Source: Amantichitinum ursilacus (lineage in GTDB: Bacteria > Pseudomonadota > Gammaproteobacteria > Burkholderiales > Chitinibacteraceae). From it: 64,000 nucleotides of DNA. The stretch is from contig NZ_LAQT01000001.1 in the NCBI RefSeq assembly GCF_001294205.1, forward strand, positions 248,001 through 312,000. The letters are read 5' to 3'. Position 1 is the stretch's first letter, and each line of letters starts with the position of its first letter. This document shows positions 19,622-27,668 of this stretch, in pieces. The notes below the pieces were generated by a model. The model ran no database searches. It saw nothing but the letters and a program-made list of their open reading frames with translations, and had not been told where the DNA came from. Both the position numbers and the translations under genes were made by a program.

Positions 19622-21099
19622 CGCATCAGCCGTGGATCGACTACTGGTCGGGCCGCGCGCTGCCCATGTTGCAGCGTAGCCACGAGCAATTGCAGCCCAT
19701 GCTGCGACGCGCCGAACGCGTGCGCCCGGCCGACGTGGTGGATCTGGTGCTGCGCGATCCCTTGCTGACGGCGCAAGTGCTGCGCGTGGTCAACCAGCGT
19801 ATGCGCTCCAGCCTGTCGGCCGACATCGTCAGTATCGATAACGCGCTGCAGCTATTTGGCACCGCGCCGTTTCTGGACCGCTTTAGTCGCATGCCGGTGC
19901 TGGAAGATCTGATTCTGCCGGGCCACCCGCAAGCCTATGAACGCATCCAGAAACTGGTGGTGGATGGCCGCTTTGCCGCGCGCCTGACGCGTGACTACGC
20001 CAATCGCCGCATGGATGCCCGGCTGGACGAAGTCTTTATTGCTGCGCTGATGGCCTGTGTGCCGCCGATTCTGTACACGCTGGCCAGCACCGAAACCGCG
20101 CAGCCACCGGCACCGGGCGCGGCGCACGAGCTGTTTGGCGCCTGGCGCTTTCCCGAGGCCGTGCTGACCCTGATGACGCCCGCTGCCGAAGGCGGCCCGC
20201 GTGTGGTGCTGCAACATTCGGCGCTGCGGCTGGCGCATGCGCTGGACCGCGGCTGGTGGCAAAACGAGGTGCAAACCGAACTGGCCACGCTCTCGGGCGT
20301 GCTGGCGGAGGATGTTGCCAATACCTGGGCCACCGCACGCAAGATGATGCTGACGCAAGTCATGCGCGAACCGTTTGGCGAGATGCGCCTGCAAGCGCCG
20401 CGCTGGCTGCCGATGTTGCCGGGCGAATGGCCGCGGCCGTCGCGCCCGGCCACCGCGCCGGTGATGGCGACGCTGCCCACCGTCGAAGTCAGCGCCGCCC
20501 CGCCGCCCCGCGCCGCACCACAGACCATGGCCCCTGCGGCACCCATCACCGCTGCGCCCGCGCCTGCTGCGCCGGCTGCTGCCGATATCCCAGTGCGCGA
20601 CGTGCTGGCGATGCGCATGCAGGCGCTGCATCTGGCGGGCAAGCAGGGCGCCACCGCCCAGCAACTGATCAACCTGAGCCTGCGTGCGCTGGTTGAAGGT
20701 CTGAATATGAAACGCGCGGCGTTTCTGGTTTACGTGCCCGCAGACCAACGTTTGCAAGCGCGGCTGGTGCAAAGCGCCGACCCGCACGAGCCATTACGTG
20801 ATCTGGTGCTGACGGCCGTTACGCCGCATCTATTCACGCGCTTGCTGAGCAAGCCGCAGGCGGCCTGGTTGCACAACGGTACGCGCGCCGAAATCCAGCC
20901 CTTGCTGCCCGCGCCTTGGCTGCAACGCTTTGGTAGCGGCGATTTCTGCGCGATGTCGCTATTTATGGGCGCGAAGCCCATCGGCATCTTTGTCGGCGAA
21001 CGACCCAGCGACGATCCGCTGGCCGATGGCGACTTCGCCAGCTTTAAACAAGTCTGCCTGCTGGTCGGCCGCGCCTTGACCGACAGATCACCCAAATAG
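19618..21099 (+). CDS. HDOD domain protein with C-terminal GAF-like region
   Basis: About 493 residues. The N-terminal half (about 15-230) resembles an HDOD domain: LRRAERVRPADVVDLVLRDP, then LLTAQVLRVVNQRM matches the typical DPxLTxxVLRxxN. A low-complexity Ala/Pro linker (about 275-325) separates it from a C-terminal domain (about 335-490) with GAF-like pattern (LNLSLRALVEGLNMKRAAFLVY, ending FKQVCLLVGRAL). HDOD proteins are regulatory, without known catalysis. The ATG at 19618 is chosen for the ATGA overlap with the methyltransferase; an in-frame ATG at 19606 is possible. The stop codon TAG is the first triplet of repeat copy 1. Confidence 0.75.
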   Translation: MTHQPWIDYWSGRALPMLQRSHEQLQPMLRRAERVRPADVVDLVLRDPLLTAQVLRVVNQRMRSSLSADIVSIDNALQLFGTAPFLDRFSRMPVLEDLILPGHPQAYERIQKLVVDGRFAARLTRDYANRRMDARLDEVFIAALMACVPPILYTLASTETAQPPAPGAAHELFGAWRFPEAVLTLMTPAAEGGPRVVLQHSALRLAHALDRGWWQNEVQTELATLSGVLAEDVANTWATARKMMLTQVMREPFGEMRLQAPRWLPMLPGEWPRPSRPATAPVMATLPTVEVSAAPPPRAAPQTMAPAAPITAAPAPAAPAAADIPVRDVLAMRMQALHLAGKQGATAQQLINLSLRALVEGLNMKRAAFLVYVPADQRLQARLVQSADPHEPLRDLVLTAVTPHLFTRLLSKPQAAWLHNGTRAEIQPLLPAPWLQRFGSGDFCAMSLFMGAKPIGIFVGERPSDDPLADGDFASFKQVCLLVGRALTDRSPK

Positions 21100-21198
21100 G
21101 GTGGGTCTGGACCCACCACCCAAAGCCATAACCACGGGCCGCGAAATGGGCCGCGATATGGGCGGGCGGCTTTGAATGGTGGGTCATGACCCACCCTA
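21097..21198. repeat. dispersed inverted-repeat element, copy 1
   Basis: 102 bases: left arm 21097-21125 and right arm 21170-21198, each 29 bases and complementary to each other, around a 44-base interior. Both arms carry the family core GTGGGTC-N2-GACCCACC. The central CTAG has changed to CTGG (left) and CATG (right). The element begins with the HDOD gene's stop codon. See copies at 23335, 54245 and 59069. Confidence 0.9.
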
Positions 21199-21318
21199 TG
21201 CGATGGTGGCTTGTTGATCGGTTTGCGCGGGGTGGGCGTCTTCGTGGCCGATGCAATGATGTCCGACCGCGCCGCACGCGGTATCATCTCGCCTTTCTCG
21301 TCGTTAGCCCCCAATCCC

Positions 21319-22092
21319 ATGGATCTGATCCAGTCCGCGCAGAACCCGCTCTACAAGCTCTGCCACAAGCTTGCCGAAAACCGACGCGACCGCCTCAAGC
21401 TTGGCCAGACCTTGCTGGATGGCCCGCACCTGGTGGCGGCGGCACTGGATGCCGGCTGGCCGCTGGAACGCATCCTGATCAGCCAGAGCGGCCTGCAGCG
21501 CCCGGAGCACCAAGCCTTGCTGGCACGCCATGGCAAAGCGCCGGCGCTGCTGGATGACGCGCTGTTCGCCACGCTGACCGAGCTACCCAGCGCCACCGGC
21601 CTGATCGCACTGGCCGCTATCCCCAATGCGCCCGCTGTGCGCCACGCTGGCCTGTGCTTATGGCTGGATGGTGTGCAAGATCCGGGCAATGTCGGTGCGA
21701 TACTGCGCACCGCGGCGGCGGCAGGCGTGCAGCAAGTGGCGTTGTCGCTGCATAGCGCCGACGTCTGGTCGCCGCGCGTTTTGCGTGCGGGCATGGGGGC
21801 GCATTTTGCGCTGGAGATCGTCGAACGTGCCGATCTGTTGGCCGCCGCCAGCCAGTTTAAAGGCCGCATTGCCGCGCTGGTGCTCGACGGCGCAATCGAT
21901 CTGTATGACAGTGATCTGCGCGGCGATGTCGCCCTGGTGATGGGCGCGGAAGGTCAGGGCGTCAGCGCCGAGCTGGAAGCGGCCGCCACCTTGCGCCTGA
22001 AGATCGCCATGCAGCCCGGCATCGAATCGCTCAACGTCGGCCACGCCGCCGCCATCTGCCTGTACGAGCGCGTACGGCAGAGCCGCGTATAA
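21319..22092 (+). CDS. SpoU/TrmH family RNA 2'-O-ribose methyltransferase
   Basis: 257 residues. An N-terminal substrate-binding domain (about 5-95; NPLYKLCHKLAENRRDRLK) precedes a SPOUT domain with motif 1 LDGVQDPGNVGAILRTAAAAG, motif 2 VMGAEGQGVS and motif 3 SLNVGHAAAICLYE. This fold methylates ribose 2'-OH in rRNA or tRNA; the exact target is not evident (RlmB/TsnR-like). The ATG at 21319 is preferred since upstream in-frame residues match nothing. Transcription probably starts after repeat copy 1. Confidence 0.9.
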   Translation: MDLIQSAQNPLYKLCHKLAENRRDRLKLGQTLLDGPHLVAAALDAGWPLERILISQSGLQRPEHQALLARHGKAPALLDDALFATLTELPSATGLIALAAIPNAPAVRHAGLCLWLDGVQDPGNVGAILRTAAAAGVQQVALSLHSADVWSPRVLRAGMGAHFALEIVERADLLAAASQFKGRIAALVLDGAIDLYDSDLRGDVALVMGAEGQGVSAELEAAATLRLKIAMQPGIESLNVGHAAAICLYERVRQSRV

Positions 22093-22128
22093 TCTCGCCT
22101 CAGTCCAGTCCGCCCACGAGTGTCCGCC

Positions 22129-22641
22129 ATGTCCGCGTCCAATTTGTCCGCCTCGGCGGAAAGCTTTTACGTGCCGGCCACCTTGCCGCTGCGCTGGTCC
22201 AGCCAGCCGGGGCAAAGCGCGCTGGAAGCCACGCGTTATCTGCAAGTGCTGATGCTGTTGGAGCATCCCGAAGACGATGAGCCCGATCCGCTGCAACGGC
22301 GACTGGATCTGCAATTGCTGTGGCTGGGCCGCTTGCTGACGCCGCACACGCCAGCGCCCGCGGACGTGCAGTTTGGACTGGATGATCTGCTCTGGACTTC
22401 GACCCAACCGTTGCTGGCCGGGCAGCAAGGCTGGCTGGACGTGTCGCTGAGTCACGAATTCGCTTATCTGATCAGCCTGCCGCTGGAAATCATCGCCGCC
22501 GAGCCGCAAGGCGACACCTGGCAAATCCGCGCCCGCTATCTGTGGCCGCAACAATCCCTGCGCGAGGCGTTTGAACGCGTGCTGTTCAGTCGCCATCGCG
22601 TGCATATCCGTACTTTGCGTGGAGCAAGTCTTGATTCTTGA
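22129..22641 (+). CDS. hypothetical protein, possibly PilZ-like
   Basis: About 170 residues, no signal peptide or membrane helix. It is acidic and Leu-rich in the first half ([20 protein letters not shown]) and ends in a basic segment ([16 protein letters not shown]). The profile (PVTLPLRW-like N-terminus, LDVSLS and LPLEI in the second half) recalls atypical PilZ proteins, but I do not see a clear RxxxR/DxSxxG motif pair. The start could also be GTG 22120. The gene's 3' end overlaps ung by 11 bases, so the two are coupled. Function unknown. Confidence 0.55.
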   Translation: MSASNLSASAESFYVPATLPLRWSSQPGQSALEATRYLQVLMLLEHPEDDEPDPLQRRLDLQLLWLGRLLTPHTPAPADVQFGLDDLLWTSTQPLLAGQQGWLDVSLSHEFAYLISLPLEIIAAEPQGDTWQIRARYLWPQQSLREAFERVLFSRHRVHIRTLRGASLDS

Positions 22642-23305
22642 TGCCGTACCCGCCGCCTGGCAACCGCTGCTGCAATCGCTGCGACACGATCCCGTTCTGC
22701 TGGCCTTGTCTGATTTTCTGGAGGCCGAAGCCGCCGCCGGCAAGGCCATCTACCCGCCGCGCGAACACTGGTTTGCCGCCCTCGAACATACCCGGCCTGA
22801 CGACGTGCGCGTGGTGATCCTGGGGCAAGACCCGTACCACGGTCCGGGCCAGGCGCACGGGCTGAGTTTTTCGGTGCCACCGGGTGTGCGCATGCCGCCG
22901 TCGCTCAACAACATCTGGAAAGAACTGGCGCGTGATTTTGGCCTGACGCCGCCGCAACACGGCACGTTAACGCGCTGGGCCGAGCAGGGCGTGTTGCTGC
23001 TGAACACGGTGTTGACCGTTGAAGCCAACAAGGCCGCGTCGCATGCCAAACGCGGTTGGGAAATTCTGACCGACACGCTGATCCGCGAACTGGCCGCGCG
23101 TGAAACCGGCGTGGTGTTTTTGCTGTGGGGCAGCCACGCGCAGAAAAAAGCGGCCCTGATCGACCGCCAGCGCCACTGCGTGCTGGAGTCGGTGCACCCC
23201 TCGCCGCTGTCCGCCTATCGCGGTTTTATCGGCTGCGGCCACTTCAGCGCCGCCAACCAGTACCTGCAACAGCACGGCCGCACGCCCATCGACTGGGCGA
23301 TCTGA
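22631..23305 (+). CDS. ung: uracil-DNA glycosylase, family 1
   Basis: 224 residues. Removes uracil from DNA. The water-activating loop [18 protein letters not shown], the [11 protein letters not shown] segment, LLLNTVLTV and the minor-groove loop [11 protein letters not shown] are all intact. I chose TTG 22631 because GGAG lies six bases upstream and the length fits; a GTG at 22619 is an alternative. The gene overlaps the preceding unknown gene. Repeat copy 2 lies 29 bases after the stop. Confidence 0.95.
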   Translation: MILDAVPAAWQPLLQSLRHDPVLLALSDFLEAEAAAGKAIYPPREHWFAALEHTRPDDVRVVILGQDPYHGPGQAHGLSFSVPPGVRMPPSLNNIWKELARDFGLTPPQHGTLTRWAEQGVLLLNTVLTVEANKAASHAKRGWEILTDTLIRELAARETGVVFLLWGSHAQKKAALIDRQRHCVLESVHPSPLSAYRGFIGCGHFSAANQYLQQHGRTPIDWAI

Positions 23306-23334
23306 TGCCGCCCAACGTGTGTCCGAAGAAAGTA

Positions 23335-23424
23335 TAGGGTGGGTCTAGACCCACCACCCAAAGCCATTCGCAATTGCTGCGACCTTGGCAAACCACTTTG
23401 AGTGGTGGGTCTAGACCCACCCTA
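23335..23424. repeat. dispersed inverted-repeat element, copy 2 (best preserved)
   Basis: 90 bases: arms 23335-23363 and 23396-23424, complementary except for one position. Each contains the 12-base palindrome GGGTCTAGACCC. It lies between the convergent ung and nucleotidase genes, where it may also act as a bidirectional terminator. The right flank reads TATGAGACAGCGG, similar to copy 4. Confidence 0.93.
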
Positions 23425-23440
23425 TGAGACAGCGGTTACA

Positions 23441-25543
23441 TCACTGCGCCAGGTTTAACTGATATTGCGTCAGCGACGTCACCGGGTCTGGCGTGGTGCT
23501 GTACACGCTCAGGTTGGTCACGCCATGCGCCGCTGCTAGCGCCAGACTGCTGGCCACGCTGCTGAACACCACCGGGCCGGACGGCGTCGCGGTCTTCACA
23601 AACGACCAGCTGCGCGCGCTGCCATAGGTGGCCAGGTCCAGCGTGTTGGCGCGTTTGATGTAGTTGATCAACACATCGCGGCTGGCATCGGGCGCCTTCA
23701 GCACGATATCGCCGGTGCCACCCACCAGTCCCGGAAAGTTGCCACCACCGCTGGCGCGGTAGTTGTTGGTGACCACCAGAAACTGCGCATTCAGATCCAG
23801 CGCCGCGCCGTTATAGGTCAGGTTGGCCACGCGCGAACCTACCGGCTTGGTCACGTCGATCTGGTATTGCAGCTTGTTGCCCTCGGCGTACAGCGCGTCA
23901 AAGTTGAAGGTCGGGAACGCCGTGTTGACCAGTTGCTGCACATCGGTCTTGCTGATGTCGATCTGGTTAAACTGCTGCGCGCTCATTTCCAGCCACTGCC
24001 GCACGATATCGCCCGATACGCGCACCACTTGCAGCGTGTTGGGGTACAGGTACAAGTCCGCCGCGTTGTTGATGGCAATCGGGCCTTGCTTCACAAAGGT
24101 AAAGTCGCCCGGACCATTGCGGCCACCCTTGAACGGCGCAGCGGCCGACAGCACCGGCAGATTGCCCCAGCTCGGGTTGTTGGCGGCCACATAGCTCTTC
24201 AGATAATCGATCTGCGCCATGTTGACGATCTGCAGCGCAGACACGTCGCCTTGCAGCGCGTAATAGGTCGACATATCAAAGCTGGCGGTGCCAATCGGCG
24301 TTTTTACATAAGCAACAGTGGCGTCATTCACCGACTGCACCAGCGCTTCCAGGCTGGTATCCGGTGTTACATAAGTGGCCGGGGTAGTGCCTGCGGCGGC
24401 CGTCAGCAGCGTGGTCTGGCGGGCGACTTTGGTGGCGGTCTTGTTGATGCTCCATTTGCCATCCGCATAAGCCAGTTGCAATTGCACGGTGCCCAGGTTG
24501 TTGCCCCACTGGCCCGGCTGCACGGTCGGCACGCCGTTGATAAAGCCATTGACCACATCCACACCCGGCTGGCCGGCAAAGGTGGATTTGCCACTGTTAT
24601 CGGGGAACAGCAGATGCTGGTGGCCCGTCAGCAAGACGTCGATGCCCGGCACCTGGCTCAGGTAGCCCGCCCCGTTTTCCATATCCGGCGCATACGGCGT
24701 CACCATATCGATGCCGCCATGTGCCAGCGCCACGATGATGTCCGCGCCCGCTGCTTTCATTTCGGGAATGTACTTCTGCGCGGTTTCTTTCCAGCCCGTT
24801 ACCAGCACATGGCCTTCCAGATTGCCTTTGTCCCACTGCATGATCGGCGGCGGCGCAAAGCCGATTACGCCGACCTTGATGGTGGCGTCGAACAGCTTGC
24901 CGTTAGCATCCTTGGCTTTAAAGGTGCGTTCCAGAATCTGGTAGGGCTTGAAGATGGGTGTTTGCGTGGCTGCGGACACCACGTTGGCCGACACAAACGG
25001 AAAGCTGGGAGCCGCACACGTGGCCGCATTGCCCGGATTGGTTTTGCTGGTGCCTTTGCTGATGCCGGCCAGTTTGAAGTCGGTGTTGGTGACTTGGGAC
25101 AAAAATGGCAGGCCGTAATTGAACTCATGGTTGCCCATGGTGCCGGCGTCATAACCCAGCTGGTTCATCTGCTTGTACACGGCCAGCATGTCGGAACATT
25201 GCACCGGATTGATCAGCGCCTGGTAGTCCGACAGCACGGTGCCCTGGATGGTGTCGCCGTTATCAAACAGCAGCGAATTGGCCCACTGCTTGCGCGCATT
25301 GGCGATCAGCGTGGCGGTGCGATCCAGACCGTAGCTTTTGTCTTCGGCCAGTTTGTAATAATCGTAGCCGACCACATTGGAGTGGATGTCGCTGGTTTCC
25401 AGGATGGCCACATCCATGGTGCTGCCGGCGGGCAGGAGGGTGGTGCCCACCGGGCCATCGTTGCCACTGCCGCAGGCGCTCAGCAGCGCGGCGACGGCGG
25501 TCAGGCCCAGTACGGATTGCAGAGTGCGCGTTGACGTTATCAT
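23441..25543 (-). CDS. 5'-nucleotidase / 2',3'-cyclic-nucleotide phosphodiesterase lipoprotein (CpdB/UshA-like)
   Basis: 700 residues. An N-terminal signal with lipobox LLSACG predicts a lipid-anchored exported protein. The metallophosphatase domain has DIHSNV, the GNHEFNYG motif, ALAHGG and GHQH metal ligands. The C-terminal 5'-nucleotidase substrate domain contains TNNYRASGGGNFPGL, as in CpdB. Such enzymes hydrolyse extracellular nucleotides to nucleosides and phosphate. The ATG at 25543 is preferred; the frame opens 14 codons further up without a signal sequence. Longer than E. coli CpdB by about 50 residues. Confidence 0.88.
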   Translation of the reverse strand: MITSTRTLQSVLGLTAVAALLSACGSGNDGPVGTTLLPAGSTMDVAILETSDIHSNVVGYDYYKLAEDKSYGLDRTATLIANARKQWANSLLFDNGDTIQGTVLSDYQALINPVQCSDMLAVYKQMNQLGYDAGTMGNHEFNYGLPFLSQVTNTDFKLAGISKGTSKTNPGNAATCAAPSFPFVSANVVSAATQTPIFKPYQILERTFKAKDANGKLFDATIKVGVIGFAPPPIMQWDKGNLEGHVLVTGWKETAQKYIPEMKAAGADIIVALAHGGIDMVTPYAPDMENGAGYLSQVPGIDVLLTGHQHLLFPDNSGKSTFAGQPGVDVVNGFINGVPTVQPGQWGNNLGTVQLQLAYADGKWSINKTATKVARQTTLLTAAAGTTPATYVTPDTSLEALVQSVNDATVAYVKTPIGTASFDMSTYYALQGDVSALQIVNMAQIDYLKSYVAANNPSWGNLPVLSAAAPFKGGRNGPGDFTFVKQGPIAINNAADLYLYPNTLQVVRVSGDIVRQWLEMSAQQFNQIDISKTDVQQLVNTAFPTFNFDALYAEGNKLQYQIDVTKPVGSRVANLTYNGAALDLNAQFLVVTNNYRASGGGNFPGLVGGTGDIVLKAPDASRDVLINYIKRANTLDLATYGSARSWSFVKTATPSGPVVFSSVASSLALAAAHGVTNLSVYSTTPDPVTSLTQYQLNLAQ

Positions 25544-25749
25544 TTCTTGACGACTTCCTTGCGTGAGAGGTTCGCGCAGTATCAAGAAGCGATGTGACTG
25601 GTTCGTTACAGGCGTTACAAAACAGATACACCGTCCAACCGGTCAGGCAAGCCGCATCCGCTGCCGATCTAGCCCATCTGCCGGTTTGGCCGGGCGGCGA
25701 GGGCAGGTTACACTCGCGCATTCCCCCTTACACCCACGGCCGCACCCTG

Positions 25750-27543
25750 ATGCCCGGATTGACCCAAGCCATACTTTTGCTGGCCGCCGCCGTACTGGTG
25801 GTGCCGATTCTCAAGCGCTTTGGCCTGGCCGCCGTGCTGGGTTATCTGGTCGCCGGCGTGCTGATCGGGCCATGGGGCCTCAAGCTGGTGGGCGAGCCCG
25901 AACAGATTCTGCAAACCACGGAATTTGGCGTGGTGCTGCTGATGTTTGTGATCGGGCTGGAATTGCAGCCGTCGCGGCTGTGGGTGCTGCGCCGTGCGGT
26001 GTTTGGCCTGGGCGGCGCGCAGGTGGTGTTGTGCAGCCTGGCGCTTGGCAGTATCGCCATGGCGTGCGGGCTGAGCTGGGAAGCCGCCGCCGTGGTGGGT
26101 GTTTCATTGTCTATGTCCTCTACCGCCTTTGTATTGCAGATGCTGGCCGAAAAAAACCAGCTGACCACGCAATACGGCCGCGACGCGTTCGCCGTGTTGT
26201 TGTTCCAGGATTTGTCGGTGATTCCGGTGCTGGCCGCGCTGCCGTGGCTATCACCCGGGCATGTGGATCAATCCGGTATTCCGTTGTGGATGTCGCTGTT
26301 GGCGCTGGTTGCCATCATCGCGGCCGGACGTTTTTTGCTGCGGCCGGCGTTTGGCCTGGTGGCGCGCGCCAAGAGCCGCGATCTGCTGACGATGGCTACG
26401 TTGCTGGTGGTCACCGGCACCGCATGGTTGATGGAAGCGGCGGGACTCAGCATGAGCCTGGGCGCGTTTGTCGCGGGCGTACTGCTGGCCGATTCCGAAT
26501 TCCGCCACGAAGTCGAAGCCAATATCGAGCCATTTAAAGGCGTGCTGCTGGGTATGTTCTTTGTCGCGGTCGGGCTGTCCGCCAATATGGGGTTGCTGGT
26601 CGCCAAGCCCTTACTGGTGGTGCTGCTGGCGGTGGGCTTGATGGTGGTCAAGGCACTGATCTTGTGGGGCATCGAGCGCGTGGCCGGTGCCACTGGCAAG
26701 GTGTCGCGTCGCTTTGCGGTGTATCTGTGCCAGGGTGGCGAATTCGCGTTTGTGCTGCTGTCGCTGGCGGATGAAGGCCGCATCCTGCCGCAAGCCACCG
26801 CGCAGTTGCTCAGCCTGGCCGTCACCTTGTCGATGGCGCTGACGCCGTTTGTGGTATTGGGCCACGAACGCATCATCGTGCCGTGGCGCGAAAAGCGCGC
26901 GACCCGCGAATTTGATGAGCTGCCCGAGCTGGATAACCCGGTCATCGTGGCGGGCTTTGGTCGCTTTGGCCAAGTGGTGGCGCGGATGCTGCGCTCGAAA
27001 CGCATCAAGGCCACGCTTCTGGAGATCAGTCCCGACCAGGTCGATTTTGTGAAGCGCTTTGGCAACCAGGTGTATTACGGCGATGCATCGCGCGTGGATT
27101 TGCTGCGTGCGGCCGGTGCCGACAAGGCCAAAGTGTTTGTGTTGGCCATCGACGATATTCCCGCCTCGATCAAAACCGCAGAAACCGTGCGCGAACACTT
27201 TCCGCATCTGAAGATTTTTGCGCGCGCACGTAACCGTTTTCATTATTACCGGTTGATGGATCTGGGCGTGGAATCGGCGGTGCGCGAGACCTTTCCGGCC
27301 AGCGTGGAGTTGGGTATTGATGTGCTGGAAGCGCTGGGCACCACGCGCCTGGACGCCGAACGCACGGGCCGTATCTTCCGCCAGCATGACGAGGCGCTGC
27401 TGCAACGGCAGATGGCGATCTATCACGACGAGGACAAACTGATTCAGGCCTCGCGCGATGCCATGCAAGAGCTGGAGGCCTTGTTTGAGGCCGATGAAAT
27501 CCCGAGCGAGCCCGCGCCGTACCATCCGGCAGAAGCGCGCTAA
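25750..27543 (+). CDS. CPA2 family K+/H+ antiporter (KefB/KefC type)
   Basis: 597 residues. The N-terminal part (about 1-380) holds some 12 membrane helices of the Na+/H+ exchanger fold (GYLVAGVLIGPWGL, GLELQPSRLW, SMSSTAFVLQML, FQDLSVIPVLAAL). The cytosolic RCK/TrkA-N domain (about 395-515) contains the nucleotide-binding motif VAGFGRFGQVVARML and FGNQVYYGDASRVDLL. Kef systems release K+ and acidify the cell during electrophile stress, gated by glutathione adducts. No KefF/KefG partner is adjacent. KefB and KefC cannot be told apart here. It is divergent from the nucleotidase. Confidence 0.9.
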   Translation: MPGLTQAILLLAAAVLVVPILKRFGLAAVLGYLVAGVLIGPWGLKLVGEPEQILQTTEFGVVLLMFVIGLELQPSRLWVLRRAVFGLGGAQVVLCSLALGSIAMACGLSWEAAAVVGVSLSMSSTAFVLQMLAEKNQLTTQYGRDAFAVLLFQDLSVIPVLAALPWLSPGHVDQSGIPLWMSLLALVAIIAAGRFLLRPAFGLVARAKSRDLLTMATLLVVTGTAWLMEAAGLSMSLGAFVAGVLLADSEFRHEVEANIEPFKGVLLGMFFVAVGLSANMGLLVAKPLLVVLLAVGLMVVKALILWGIERVAGATGKVSRRFAVYLCQGGEFAFVLLSLADEGRILPQATAQLLSLAVTLSMALTPFVVLGHERIIVPWREKRATREFDELPELDNPVIVAGFGRFGQVVARMLRSKRIKATLLEISPDQVDFVKRFGNQVYYGDASRVDLLRAAGADKAKVFVLAIDDIPASIKTAETVREHFPHLKIFARARNRFHYYRLMDLGVESAVRETFPASVELGIDVLEALGTTRLDAERTGRIFRQHDEALLQRQMAIYHDEDKLIQASRDAMQELEALFEADEIPSEPAPYHPAEAR

Positions 27544-27668
27544 TTTGATCGGACGTAGCTGCAATACGTTTCGCCGGGCGCGTCTTTTGCCCGGCTTGTC
27601 CGCCCACTTGGTCACCCCGCCGCGTGGTGCCAGACTGGCGGCTTCGGCTCATCACAAAAGTCACCGCC

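Noticed and set aside
23867-25534. Plus-strand open frame of about 555 codons inside the nucleotidase gene
   Set aside because: Antisense shadow of the well-supported CpdB-like gene; its protein has no recognisable domain and His/Arg-rich composition.
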